Assembly: GCA_015680905.1 (NCBI GenBank)
Contig: CM027382.1
Location: 6,014,001-6,078,000 of the forward strand
From: Coptis chinensis
Lineage: Eukaryota; Streptophyta; Magnoliopsida; Ranunculales; Ranunculaceae
Length of the DNA stretch: 64,000 bases
Reading direction: 5' to 3'
The notes beneath the pieces were generated by a model. It saw nothing but the letters and a program-made list of their open reading frames with translations. It was not told the DNA's origin and did no database searches. This document shows positions 1 through 11,773 of the stretch, piece by piece; the first letter of the stretch is position 1; every line of letters begins with the position of its first letter. The translations under genes were made by a program, and so were the position numbers.

Positions 1-391
1 TTCATCAGTTAATATAAAATTCTTGTTAGTAGTCAACGCACTCTAGTTTTGTGAATTGAAATAAATGCATAATTTTGTTGATATTTATTGTTTAGACCTT
101 CTGACAAAAAAAATAAAAATAAAAAATTGCATACTTTTTTTTAAAGTAGGTGGGATGTGCACATAATCTCGCACTCCCTTGTTTAGAATCTTGGCTCCAT
201 CCCTGGGTACACATTAAGAGAGTAATGAAAGGGTCTCAAAATTGTATGATCTATTCATTTAAACACAGTGTAGAGCTTATTTATGGATAGGATATTGGTG
301 GTAAATTACCCTGATTGTTTACTATATTTATTTCTTGATGATTTACTACTACTTATGATATGAACTACTGGGGGTGGAAATCTTCTTTCAG

Positions 392-3332
392 AAATATGCT
401 ATGCAGCAAGCTTTCAAGACAATGATGGGGCAAATGCCTTCAGAAAATAACCCCTTTAGTAACACTCCCTTTGGCAAGAGTGCCTTCTCTCAAGGAACTC
501 CTTTCCCATATACAAACCCCACTATGTCACCCCCGACGACTTCTTCTTCTTCACCTTCACAGTCGGTAGTCACTGTAGATGTTCCTGCAACTAAAGTAGA
601 GGCAGCACCAGCAACTGAAATCAACACCAAGACAGAAGTAAAAGAGGAATCAAAGAGATATGGTATAGTTTGGAGTCCCATTTTTCAAACTTTACAATGT
701 TCACTTGATAATATGTTTCCTTTCGTCAGGATTTCTGAATAACCTTTCTCATGCAGCTTTTGTAGATGTTTCTCCAGAAGAAATGGTGCAAAAAGAACCC
801 TTTAAAAGTCCTGATGAATTTAAGGAGACAAGTCCACCGAAAGATGATCACATAGCAGAGGAAGTGAGTCCTCGTCACTCTTGGCATTGAGTTAGGGAGG
901 TTTAATTTTTTTGGAATGTGTAGGGTAATTGTTTCGAAATTGTTTATGAAGGTTTATCAAAATGGAGCAGCTGTCATGCGGGACACTGGCAGTTACAATG
1001 AACAGTCAAATTCTAACAGTGAGTATTCAACCAGTTATAATTTCATGTGATACGTAAATGCACCATAACACTCTTGAACTTGGAGATGACATTATTTGCA
1101 ATATGCTTGGTTTCTACTTAGTTATTAAGATGTTGTCATATCTTTTAGGGAGAAAAAAAGAGTAACTTTTTTTTTTTTTTTGCCTATTGGAGGTGATTCC
1201 TGTATCTCCAACTGTTTGGCTGGGATACACTTACTAGTTTGAGGTCTTCAATATCTGCTATTGTTAGTCCTTGAGTACAAGGGAAACAAAAAGGTTGTGG
1301 AATCGTCGTTATAAGTTATAACATGAGTGACATATTATCTTATTACTTGCTATTTCTGGTGGCATGTGATTAATTACTGATATTACGACATATCAATAAA
1401 TCATCCAGATATGTTTCCCTTTTATTTATATTTTTTCAAGAAACTCTGTATACTGAATCTTCAGATATTTAGTATTTTAGTTGTTGAGACTTTGAGGGGA
1501 AAAAATTGAGGACATGGAAATAACAGGCTGAGTAATGCATGAACAGGAAAAGCGGGTTCTGTCCTCTCTGTGGAAGCTTTGGAGAAAATGATGGAAGATC
1601 CCACAGTGCAGAAGATGGTGTTTCCGTAAGTGACTTCAAACAATTTCATTGTTATTGTTTTTTTGGATTTATTTTATATTGATTTTCACGACCCTAAAAG
1701 ATTTCAGCACAACCTGTGCATTATAAAAGGGTTGTTCGTTTGTCATTTAGATGTGATTTAAAGTAAATCTTCAAGTTAATAGTTTTCATGGTGTCTAGAC
1801 CCATTTTTGAATTTTACAACTCTGTTGCGGAGTACATCTATCCCAATGGGCGGTTGGTAGCCAGTTTGACTTATCTACTGGTGTACAGGGCATTTCGACC
1901 TGGGTTCATGAGTGTTCTTTATAAGCAGGCATGTCTGGTATTTGAAAATTTGAAATTTTTAATAACACTTGAGGTGAGGAATGTTTTACTGGAGCGTTAG
2001 GCAACAGCAAATAAGAGTAAAAGGAAAAAGAATTTAGTATCTCATTCCTACTATCTAGATTGTTGCGGACTTAATATTCAAATTTGATTATACTAAAATG
2101 TCGTTTGTTCTGTCAATTATTGTCCTTTTGATTCAAATAAGAGTAAAAAGAAAAGGAATCTAATATCTCATTCCTAGTATCTACATTGTTTTGGGGTTGA
2201 TATTCAATTTTGATTATACTACATCTGATTTCTGGTTTCCAATTTGACTTAACCACACCAGAATACATTACTGAAGGTAAATATTGTGAAATTAGAGGCT
2301 AATTTTGGGGCTCTTGTATATTTTTTGTTATCCTGTAGGCCATCTTTTTCTATCTTTTGGTTTGTTATCTGATAAGTCCCATAATTTTATTAGTTCATGA
2401 AATACTGATAGATATTACAAGATCTACTCATTGATTTCCATTGGCTTTTACTTTTATGAGATTGTGATATCCTTTTTTGCAATGACATTATTCTAGATGA
2501 TTGCTCTATTCTGCCTCGTGTTTATTTTTCGATTGTGCTGAAGTAATTATGAGTTTTCTTTTCGATCGATGTTTTGAACAATTTGCTCAATCTTTTCTAT
2601 ACTTATTTGAGGTATTATATTCAAATTAGCAATAACAGTTTTTGTAACATTTCTCTGTTTTCATATAGGTAGTGTATTCAATTTTCTTGTTGATAATTTT
2701 TTTCTGTGAGAAAGACTTTCCAACTTTTCTTTTATATTTGCAGCTATTTACCAGAGGAGATGAGGAATCCAACTACTTTCAAATGTAAGCCATCCATTGT
2801 AGTCGTATTCTCCATTTCTCCAAGATATCATTTTCCATGTTTGCCTATTCTGTTGAACATGTGTCTGCTTAGCCTTCTGTAATAGTAAGTGAAAGTACCG
2901 ATTGGAAGGAAAAATCAAAGAAGCAAACAGATGTACGGGTCTCTATTTTCGGACCAAAAAAAAATCCTCTCTCTCTCTCTCTCTCTCAGTGGTTAGGACT
3001 CTCTTTTCTCAAAATCTTTAAATCTGACCCTCTAGTATCACTTTGATGGGCTGTATAATATGGCCTGTGAAAACTGTGGAATGAGCATTGTTTCACAACT
3101 AGAACTTGTGCCAAAGAATTGATTGCTGTACTACAATTGCTCCACACTGGGAAGGCACATTTGCCACAATACAATATTGTACAAGTCGTATGATGTTTTT
3201 TGGGTATGTAGTCCAATGAACATATTGAATTTTCACTACGATTGTGTCTACAAGATAACTACTAGATTCTGTGTGTATTGCCATGTGTTTCATCAGTAGT
3301 TTCTTTCTAGGGTTAACTAGATTGGAAATATG

Positions 3333-3363
<31 letters not shown>

Positions 3364-5776
3364 TTACACAACAAAGTTACAGTTAACTCAAGTTGACTAG
3401 GAGGATCTGTAGTGTAACTAGGGGAGACCCTAATTTCCAATCTAGTAGGGGGTAAATCCTAATTGGCTCATCTAGTTGGGGGGTAATCCTAGTTAACCCT
3501 TCTTTCTATATTCTCCTTTCTCTGTTGCTATCGTAAGCATAGGTTTCCAGAAATTCTTTTGGTATCTATTAACTATTAACCAGTGTTTTGGCTTTCCACT
3601 TAATGGAGATGCACAAAAGGTGAATAGAAAGGAATTACAAAGCCCTCCTTCATGAAGAACCATGCGGACATCAAATGCAACAAATTCTAATTCTAAACAA
3701 TACCATTTTGCAGGGATGCTTCAAAATCCACAGTACCGTCAACAGCTGGAAGATATGCTGTATGCACTCTCCTGTATTTCTTACCAGAATTTGAGTTAAT
3801 GTTGCATTTTCCTGACATGCCTTCAGCAAAAGGAATGTTATTTCCTTCACTTTTTAACTTTATCCTTTGAAAGGTTTTTGTGGTTATTATTCCAAAACCA
3901 ATTTTATTATCATTTATTAAGTTAATTGTATTGCGGGAATAACCGCTAAGGGTCTGGTTGATTTTCCCAATAACACCAATGCTGAAGTGAGTTCACGGGG
4001 ACATTGTATATTTAATTGGGAATGTACAAAATCCAACTTTTTTATTGGGTATTTTCTCGGCAAATAATCATATGACCTTCTAGATGCCCAATATCTTCGA
4101 AGAGCTGAACTCTTTGAACGCCATTCTTCTTGTGTATTGCGTCTGTAGTGAACCATTCCTTACCTTCAACTAGCTATTTAGACCTTTTGATGAGTCTTCG
4201 TGTGGGTTGACGAGACAACGACTATATATATTCTTGAAGTTGGTTATCAGCTTTTACTTTTATCCTTCATGGAATCTTCTATTTTCCTTTTTTTCCTAGT
4301 TCCAATGGCTGATGTGACGCTTTCTATGTACCGACTTATCCTTAACAGCTGAATGGTTTTCTGAGGGAGATTTGTCCTTTTGGTTGTAGGAACAACATGG
4401 GGGGAAGCGGTGAGTGGGACAACAAGATGATGGAATCTTTGAAAAACTTTGATCTTAGCAGTCCGGAGGTCAAGCAGCAATTTGGTGAGTTGGAAGTTGA
4501 TTAGACTCTCATTGTTCTATGGTAATTCTGATGCATGTTAATCTTCACCTTTGCATTGCCTATATTGCTATTAAGTATTAACTGTCTCTCCTACTGAAAT
4601 AAACCAATACTCAGCTTAGAGTTAGCTTTTTCATCCACAAAGTTGCATATTATAGTCAAGTGAAGTAAAAAACGTGATAGTTTGATTATTTTCATTCGCT
4701 TCTCTGCCGTTCTTGGTAAATTGAGAACACATTCTGCAAGATCTCCCATCTGTCTTATCAGATTCTTCTGGTGAATTAACTATGATGGATATAGATGTTT
4801 CTGATTTTTTTTTCTTCCTCTGTATTTTTTATTTTCTTTTTCTGCAGACCAAATTGGACTTACACCAGAAGAGGTTATATCAAAAATTATGGCCAATCCA
4901 GAAATTGCTGTTGCATTCCAGAATCCAAGAGTACAAGCTGCCATAATGGATGTATGCCACCACTCAGAAGTGTTTTTGTTGTAATATAATCTTGAACCAC
5001 TAACATTTGTTTGCTTTTGCAGTGTTCACAGAATCCTCTGAGTATTGCGAAGTACCAAAACGACAAGGAGGTGAGAATTAATATTATGTGGTATTATGCA
5101 AGAATATATCCACATAGCAGTGTCATATTGGAAACAGATTGCTTTTTGAGTATTTTTCCACTTTGAGTAGCAACTGTTCTTTTCTTTTTGGCTTCTTGCA
5201 ATTCTATGTTCTGCATCTCATCATGAGGATCTTCTAGCAGTTATGGCAGATATCCTTGTACATAATGAGTTTCTTGGGGAATTGGAATATTCAAATGTTG
5301 CTATATTCAATGGACCGATTGAGTGAATTGATGGTCGAATAGAAACTGTTCATCATGACTATATATATTTTCCCGATTTGTTTTGTTTATTACAAATACT
5401 GAGTAGAACCTGCAAAAGTCATACTTTAATGAACATTAGAAGAAAATGAAAACCTATTACATATGATAAGATAGGAGACAGAAGGAATTACGAACAATTT
5501 GTTTACATTTGTACTTTTTGATAGGGTTTGTGATATATATAATATCGCTAGAGGCACATAACTACAAATATATATTGAACCTTAACTTGCTAGTATATGG
5601 CTTAAAGCTCAGTCAGGACCTCAAACTGCATAAATGGACGTGACAGTGGGACCTACTTATAATGTGTATTACATTTCAGCAAGTCATTATTTACTACTAA
5701 TTAACTTATTTTTTTATCATCTCAGGTTATGGACGTTTTCAACAAGATATCTGAACTCTTCCCTGGAGTCTCATGA
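392..5776 (+). CDS. TIC40: TIC40, chloroplast inner-envelope import co-chaperone (3' ten exons; 5' end outside window)
   Basis: Tic40 sits in the chloroplast inner envelope and organises the stromal chaperone step of protein import with Tic110 and Hsp93. Exons read as 392-662, 757-863, 952-1018, 1547-1625, 2744-2784, 3714-3759, 4390-4484, 4848-4951, 5023-5070 and 5726-5776. All introns are GT-AG and the 909 bases give one open frame of 302 residues plus stop. The start of this part is proline/serine-rich (MQQAFKTMMGQ), followed by the family motif YAFVDVSPEE across the first junction. The last ~100 residues form the C-terminal Sti1/Hop-like NP-repeat domain (LQNPQYRQQLEDML, MANPEIAVAFQNPRVQAAIMD, NPLSIAKYQNDKEVMDVFNK), ending FPGVS. 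The transit peptide and membrane helix lie upstream of base 1; bases 1-391 are intron. I see no damage. Confidence 0.95.
2008..2225. repeat. Imperfect direct repeat in TIC40 intron
   Basis: Two ~90-bp segments beginning AAATAAGAGTAAAA (near 2008 and near 2135) resemble each other closely, with shared blocks TATCTCATTCCTA and TTTGATTATACTA. The spacing is about 127 bp. It is an old local duplication inside the intron with no visible coding sense. Confidence 0.6.
3310..3499. mobile_element. Mutator-like MITE in TIC40 intron, 9-bp target duplication
   Basis: The 190-bp element starts GGGTTAACTAG and ends CTAGTTAACCC. It is flanked by identical 9-bp copies of TTCTTTCTA (3301-3309 and 3500-3508). 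Further inverted blocks (GATTGGAAAT against ATTTCCAATC) make it fold-back-like. A 9-bp duplication is the hallmark of Mutator-superfamily transposons. There is no coding capacity, so it is non-autonomous. It lies in the 2785-3713 intron, away from both splice sites. Confidence 0.75.
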
Positions 5777-7160
5777 TCTTGATATACTTGGCACAACTGT
5801 GCGGCCAAAACTACAATTTTCAGGAATAACCATGCTTTTTGTCCAGCTTGTGCATCACTGTACAAATGGTGTTTCTTTTGCTCCTTCTCCAGCACTGTGA
5901 CAATGTAGTTTGCTCAGAAGTTTTTGTGCTATGAGTTGTCAAAATGCATCCTTTGGTAGCAGTGAGCAGGTATTCCATCCATGCGTTCTCCTGGTCTCTG
6001 GTTTGTTGAATTAGACAAGTCATCTGTCAAGATAGGCTGTATGTTTCTATATGATTTTGTGTTAGTATTCTACTTCTACAGATAATATATACAGTTTTAT
6101 AGGTTTAATTTTAATGGTCATTAGAACTTCAGCATGGTTTTAATTGAGTCATATGCTTTCCCATAACATCAACTGCGGATCCTCAAAACTTCCTCTGCTC
6201 TTGCACTGCACACTCTAATTATTCTGGAAAATTTTACATCAAGAAAAAGACATCCAATCCTAGCCTCCCATGGTGCCCCAAGATACTGTCACACCGTCAC
6301 CTGAAACAGTACATCGAACAGATGCAGCAGAAGTTGCAACTTGCAACATGCGAGAAAGTCCTTCAATTCCAAATTGTCAACCTCCTAAACTAGCGTATCT
6401 GCTGTCTATAACAAATAATATCTCCATCCAAAGCACATTGATAAATTGAGTAGATTTTCGATTTGTAAAGATAGCTTGAAATGCAAATTAATCGAGGCCT
6501 TCACTGAGATTGGCAGTGGAAGACTCGAGGGAGAGTGGTGGTGGATCGAATGGCCATCTTCTCCATTTCTACTTTAAAAATGTTTATTTCTTCTTTTATG
6601 TGTATTTTTCGTAACCACCCCAACCTATATTTGCTCTGGTCCTTTACGAGCAGTCGAGCATCCAAGATCAGTATTGAATTTTTGACCTGCTACAAGTAAA
6701 ATGGTAGTTTGACAATTCAGGTCCGAGTAAACCAGAACATACTATCTATTATCTAATATGCCCATGCAAGAGATTCCTGTAATATAATACAACTTATTAT
6801 TTGTTCTCGAATTGTTTTTAATGCCAAGACGTCATAGCTTTTTGGCAAAGCCCAGATGGCCAGACCGCCAGATTCAATAAAGTTGAAAAGCTACATAAAT
6901 GATACCATTTGTCAAATAGCTAATTAATTCAGAATTAATAAAAAACTGAAATTATAATAAAAAATGAGATAGTCTTTCATACTACATATAAAACACGCAA
7001 ATGACTGAACCTTTTTTCTTAGACAAGTTTTTGTCATGGCACAATCTACATACGCTCATGTCACTTTAACTTGAATACTCAACTCTGAGCCGAATCAATT
7101 CGTGCTATACGTCTAGCCGTCAGACTCGCCCAAGACATTGATTTTGACAGTACCCAGGAA
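5777..7160. other. TIC40 3' UTR and intergenic DNA
   Basis: This stretch is AT-rich non-coding DNA after the TIC40 stop. The first few hundred bases are presumably 3' UTR. I see no gene, no clear repeat family and no RNA gene; the short open frames here have no recognisable protein sense. Confidence 0.6.
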
Positions 7161-7419
7161 CATAGTATAAAATATCGTGATATATCATGATATATATCGA
7201 GATTTTTAAGAAAAGATATATAAATGTCACGAGTATACTTAAAGATATATACGATTGCAAATAAATTATATATGATTATTTATCAAGAAATATCTATAAT
7301 ATCTACGATATTTGCGTATAAAACAATGTCAGATATCCCTAAAGAAGAGGATATATCCACGATACATATCTATAAATCAGGGATCGATATTTTACCATAT
7401 TATGATATTTTGTACTATG
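7161..7419. mobile_element. hAT-like MITE with 8-bp target duplication
   Basis: The 259-bp AT-rich element has imperfect terminal inverted repeats: CATAGTATAAAATATC at the left and GATATTTTGTACTATG at the right. It is flanked by identical 8-bp CCCAGGAA copies (7153-7160 and 7420-7427). An 8-bp duplication with CA...TG ends fits the hAT superfamily. The interior is full of GATATATC-type palindromes and has no coding capacity. Confidence 0.75.
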
Positions 7420-7445
7420 CCCAGGAAACCATGGATCGTTCATTA

Positions 7446-7923
7446 GAGCATTCCCAATGCAAGCCATTATTATTCACCTCCACGCAAGTCAGTATTTTCC
7501 CTCTTTTCCACCGTTTTGGTGAAAAACAAGGTGAGGCTGCCCAATGCAAAGGTGAATATTAATCTCGGACAGGATGTTAGATTCTGTTTGGACGAAAAAA
7601 TTGAAAAAACGCTCCGGACGTAATGAAACATCCAGTTTGAAATTTTAAAAAAAAACAAAAAAAGTCGAAAAATCACGCGAGACGGAATGAAACATTCCGT
7701 CCGAAAAAAAAACCTATTTTTTTTTTTAAAACACACGAGATGCAATCCAACATCCTGTCCGAAGTTCACAACTCAGCCACTATTTCAGTTGAAGGTTTCA
7801 TCTTCGTTTTGACTTGGGAAAATAGTCACCATCATATTCACCTTTGCATTGGGCAAAGATTTTGAACAAAAAAGAGGAGAATAAAGTCACAAACCCACTA
7901 TATCCACTGCATTGGGAATGCTC
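7446..7923. mobile_element. PIF/Harbinger (Tourist-like) MITE with TTA target duplication
   Basis: The 478-bp element has terminal inverted repeats GAGCATTCCCAATGCA and TGCATTGGGAATGCTC, flanked by TTA on both sides (7443-7445 and 7924-7926). A 3-bp TTA duplication is typical of PIF/Harbinger. A second, perfect 21-bp inverted pair lies inside (about 7540-7560 and 7833-7853), so the element may be compound. It sits ~300 bp upstream of CCR4 and contributes no recognisable gene. Confidence 0.8.
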
Positions 7924-8233
7924 TTAGGGCGTGTATGAAAAAGGGTGGATTAGAAACTAAACTAATGTACCAGATCTATAGTTTGAGTAAAAAAAAGTTG
8001 TAACATAGAAAGTATGAATTTTCTATATTTCTCCCTTAGCACGTTCTAAGGACTATGTCAAAATTTTCTCTGGTCATCAGTCCCCCCCGCACTTTTTTAA
8101 CAAACCGCGTATGTCACAATCCTTAAAATTAGAAGAAACGAAAACATAACCACAACTAAAACTACTCCACCATCACCCTCTTCTCTTTCTTTCAAAAACC
8201 ATCATAAGCATCTTCATTTTTCTCTCTTAAACT

Positions 8234-8287
8234 ATGTACCATACTCCCTCATGGCTCTTCAACACTCATCATTCATTTTTCTTCTAG
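8234..8287 (+). promoter_or_regulatory. Overlapping upstream ORF on the CCR4 leader
   Basis: An ATG 17 bases before the CCR4 start opens a 17-codon frame (begins MYHTPS) that runs out of frame over the real start and stops at TAG 8285-8287. If the transcript starts upstream, scanning ribosomes would meet this ATG first, which usually lowers translation of the main frame. The transcription start is not known from sequence. Confidence 0.5.
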
Positions 8288-10542
8288 TTTTATTCTTTGT
8301 CCATCCCATTCTTTCATTTTCTCTTTCAACTCTATCAATCACTGAGAATGTAAACAATACCATTATATGTGCGTTAGTACCTTCTGTTACTAACACACAA
8401 GTATCATTCTTAAACTGTACTACTTTTCCTACAAGTACTGAGCTTCCTTATACCTATCCTAATATCTCAGTTTCAGCTATAACAGGAGGTGATGGATTTC
8501 AATGCCTTCTAAGGTCACCGACGGCGTCTTTAGTGACAACTCTTGGTTGTTTTAGATTCTCTAGTAATAACTCCACTTCAGCATATAAGAGAATTTATAG
8601 AGGTCCAATGCTTGAAGAGCTTGACGCAGGGAATTCTCATATGTGCGGGCGTGTTAATAGGACTAATAGCCTTCAATGCTGGCAATGGCCAGGATTTAAT
8701 ACTAGCATTGGTCGGAACATATCTAGGATTGCTGTTGGTGGAGAATTTGTATGTGGATTGTCCGAGTTTGGAGGTGTTGAGTGTTTTGGCAATGATACAG
8801 CTATTGTTACAGGTAAGCCAACTGGAAACTTTAGTCTTGTTAGTGCTGGATTCAATCATGCTTGTGGGATTTATTTAAATGGTAGTATTACTTGTTGGGG
8901 TGTGAGGGTGGGAAACATACCAGTAGGCACTTTTGCATCATTGGCTTTGGGAAATAACAGAAGTTGCGCTGTCCGGACTAATGGAACAGTTACTTGCTGG
9001 GGGGACAATGACTTCAGACTGCCTGAGAGTATGGCAGACACTCAGTTTCTGAGTTTCATAGCTAAGGGAAAAACTTTTTGTGGTATTGTTACATCAAACT
9101 ATTCCTTGTTCTGCTTTGGTAGAGATATGGTTGGTTCCAATTCGATGGTTTTTGAGCGCGTATTGCCAGGGCCTTGTCGAATGAATTGCCCTCATGGACC
9201 ATTACCAGGTTCTAGCATCTTTTGCAACAATGGTGTTATATGCCGTAGATCTTGTGAAACAACGTTAACTCCTAGTGGAAGTCCACCTGCATTGCCACCA
9301 TCTTCAAGCAGTGGGGGAGACAATAACAAGGGTAGAAATAATAATGCAAGAATTGCATTCTTAGTAGTTGGGTCGGTTGGGACTTTCGCGTTGGTAATGG
9401 TGTTATGTTTCTCATTCTTCAAATTTTGTAAGGGAAGGGGGTGCCGTATTCATGACTCTGGGCGATTGGATGAAGTGGCAACTGCGCCTCAGAATGGATC
9501 AAGCCTACGTCTGCAGGGCATACCACCTCGGCCAACAACACTAGAAAAACGACTAAGTCACATGGTCAGTGGTCAGTTGGAAGAGTTCCCGTTGCAAGTA
9601 CTAGCCCAAGCTACTAAAAATTTCTCCCAGGAACATAAAATTGGCTATGGAAGTTTTGGTTCTGTCTACCAAGCTAAACTCGATGATGGGAGGGAAGTTG
9701 CTATCAAGCGAGCGGAATTAACAAGTTCATTGTATGGGGTTGGAACGAAACGACAAGATGATAACGAGAATGCATTCCTATCAGAATTGGCGCATTTATC
9801 TCGTGTCAACCACAAGAACTTGGTGAGACTCTATGGCTTCTGTGAAGATGGCAGTGAACTAGTACTTGTATATGAGTTCTTGAGCAATGGTACCCTTCAT
9901 AACCATCTACACAAGCTTAAGGATTCACCTCTCAAGTTATGGACCATGCGGTTAAAGGTTGCACTAGATGCAGCTAGAGGAATAGAGTACCTCCACACAT
10001 ATGTTGTTCCACCAGTTATACATAGAGACATCAAGTCTTCCAACATATTACTTGATTCTAAATGGACAGCAAAAGTTTCTGATTTCGGGCTTTCGTTGAT
10101 GGGCCCGGAAGATGATGAATCACACCTTTCCATGCGGGCAGCGGGTACGGTTGGGTATATGGATCCAGAGTACTATAGGCTCCAACAGCTAACAACAAAG
10201 AGCGATGTATACAGCTATGGTGTAATGCTGCTAGAGCTGTTGTCTGGATTCAAGGCCATCCACCCCCATGAAAATGGTGCACCAAGAAATGTTGTAGATT
10301 TTATGTTACCACACATAATAGCCGATGAACTACACCATGTTTTGGATCCTAAACTACCACCTCCCACGCCAGATGAGATCGAGGCAGTTGTATACGTAGG
10401 GTACCTTGCTGCCGATTGTGTTAGTCCCGAAGGTAAAGATCGACCATCGATGACTGAAATTGTAAGTAGTCTAGAGAAAGCTTTAGCTGCTTGTGGGCCA
10501 CAACCATTTTTATCTCGGTCATCAACTGAGTCATTGGCCTAA
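8251..10542 (+). CDS. CCR4: CRINKLY4-related receptor-like kinase (CCR4-like), single exon
   Basis: This 763-residue plasma-membrane receptor kinase has a signal peptide (about 1-22) and a cysteine-rich extracellular region of RCC1-like crinkly repeats with recurring C-x-W/F-G motifs (CWQWPG, CFGND, CWGVRVG, CWGDND). A short CPHGPLPG...CRRSC cysteine cluster and a low-complexity Ser/Pro/Asn linker follow, then one membrane helix (about 368-390). The Ser/Thr kinase has the glycine loop GYGSFGSVY (from 465), Lys486, HRDIKSSN (591) and DFG (611), so all catalytic residues are present. Length and layout match the CRINKLY4 family, which acts in epidermal and organ development; CCR4 is the closest named member by memory. 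There is no intron, as usual for the family. The adenylate kinase gene is convergent downstream. An overlapping upstream ATG may restrain translation. Confidence 0.9.
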   Translation: MALQHSSFIFLLVLFFVHPILSFSLSTLSITENVNNTIICALVPSVTNTQVSFLNCTTFPTSTELPYTYPNISVSAITGGDGFQCLLRSPTASLVTTLGCFRFSSNNSTSAYKRIYRGPMLEELDAGNSHMCGRVNRTNSLQCWQWPGFNTSIGRNISRIAVGGEFVCGLSEFGGVECFGNDTAIVTGKPTGNFSLVSAGFNHACGIYLNGSITCWGVRVGNIPVGTFASLALGNNRSCAVRTNGTVTCWGDNDFRLPESMADTQFLSFIAKGKTFCGIVTSNYSLFCFGRDMVGSNSMVFERVLPGPCRMNCPHGPLPGSSIFCNNGVICRRSCETTLTPSGSPPALPPSSSSGGDNNKGRNNNARIAFLVVGSVGTFALVMVLCFSFFKFCKGRGCRIHDSGRLDEVATAPQNGSSLRLQGIPPRPTTLEKRLSHMVSGQLEEFPLQVLAQATKNFSQEHKIGYGSFGSVYQAKLDDGREVAIKRAELTSSLYGVGTKRQDDNENAFLSELAHLSRVNHKNLVRLYGFCEDGSELVLVYEFLSNGTLHNHLHKLKDSPLKLWTMRLKVALDAARGIEYLHTYVVPPVIHRDIKSSNILLDSKWTAKVSDFGLSLMGPEDDESHLSMRAAGTVGYMDPEYYRLQQLTTKSDVYSYGVMLLELLSGFKAIHPHENGAPRNVVDFMLPHIIADELHHVLDPKLPPPTPDEIEAVVYVGYLAADCVSPEGKDRPSMTEIVSSLEKALAACGPQPFLSRSSTESLA

Positions 10543-11270
10543 ACATGGATTTTTCTTTGTGAGACATAAGTTGGATACTTGGAATTAGGCAGAGCCCTAC
10601 CGGCCAAACTGCCTTCTAATCGTATACAAATTGCAAACACACATGCCAGACGTGTATTCATCTTAGCCTCGAGACTTTTTGAGAGAGTCTTCTAACCATT
10701 TTTGTCCATACACTCAATTGATTTACTTAGTTTAGTCATTCATGAATTGAATTCAGTGGAAGAAGAATCATTGTGTATATGAAAATTGATAATGTACCTA
10801 ACATAGAAAAGTAATTGAGCCACAAATTTGAAAAGGTTTGGCTAGAAATCCTGTGCTAGTTACAAGGAATATTTTTTAATAGAGGGCTGTGGCTTGAAAG
10901 TCTTGAGTGTTAGAAATTGACAACATAGATCCTATTCAGGGATACTGACTGATCAACTTTTAGGTGTGGTTGTTTGCACCTAAATCTCCATTTATAATAT
11001 TAGCACGACTTTTTTAATGCATATTTTATCTTCAAGTAGATACATAATTGTATAAAGCCAGCTAATCATATACTGCTAGCATTCGCATTACTTCTGAATT
11101 CTGATAGAAACAGAATGATCAACAGAGTAAGTATTAGCTTAGAGAAAATTGAAAAATGACACACTGATTGAATAATCAAATGATGGCCAGCCTCTCTGCT
11201 ATCCAACATTGATAAGGTCCTCCTACACATGGAAAAGAGTAGGCTTGGGATATATATATATATAAATCAG
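10543..11270. other. CCR4 3' UTR and spacer
   Basis: This is AT-rich non-coding sequence after the CCR4 stop, ending in a short (TA)n run near 11251-11263. I see no gene or RNA feature. Confidence 0.6.
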
Positions 11271-11273
11271 TTA

Positions 11274-11770
11274 GGCTAATTCCAATGGTTTGGGGCTCCA
11301 TTGCACCAAACCACAATAGAATAGTTCATAGCGTTAGTGGGATAGCGTTTTAACACCCAATGGTTTTTACCAAAAAATAAATAAAAACACCTCTCTAGTC
11401 GCCTTTGACAATAGCGTGTAAACAAACCAAATAAAACAAAAAAAAAATTCCCTAACCGCCACTCCCAAAGGCTTATGGAAATTTTTTTTCCTTCTTTCCC
11501 ATTTTGCCCTTTTTTTCCTTAAGCATACAAAAAAAATAATAAGGATACAAATATAATTTACCAAAACTAAAGATTTTAAAAATAAATTTGGTCAAACAAA
11601 TTTTCTAACCGCCGTTTCTATTCGTGTGCAGACCATACGCTATATCGTTAAAATTGGAGGTATAGATAGGTAAACTTATACCGATAGCGTTGGTGGGTTA
11701 GCATTTTGATGTACCATTGGATTACAATTTCCGTCACATTTAATGTTTTGCCGCACCATTGGACTTAGCC
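11274..11770. mobile_element. PIF/Harbinger (Tourist-like) MITE, TTA duplication
   Basis: The left end GGCTAATTCCAATGG and right end CCATTGGACTTAGCC form terminal inverted repeats, with TTA on both sides (11271-11273, 11771-11773). At 497 bp without coding sense it is non-autonomous. The ends resemble those of the MITE at 54817-55135 (GGCTGAGTCCAATGG), so both likely belong to related families. It lies between the convergent CCR4 and adenylate kinase genes. Confidence 0.8.
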
Positions 11771-11773
11771 TTA

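Noticed and set aside
2971-2987. CT microsatellite and other short simple runs (also near 3336, 11251, 45315)
   Set aside because: Ordinary simple sequence repeats in introns and spacers with no further signal.
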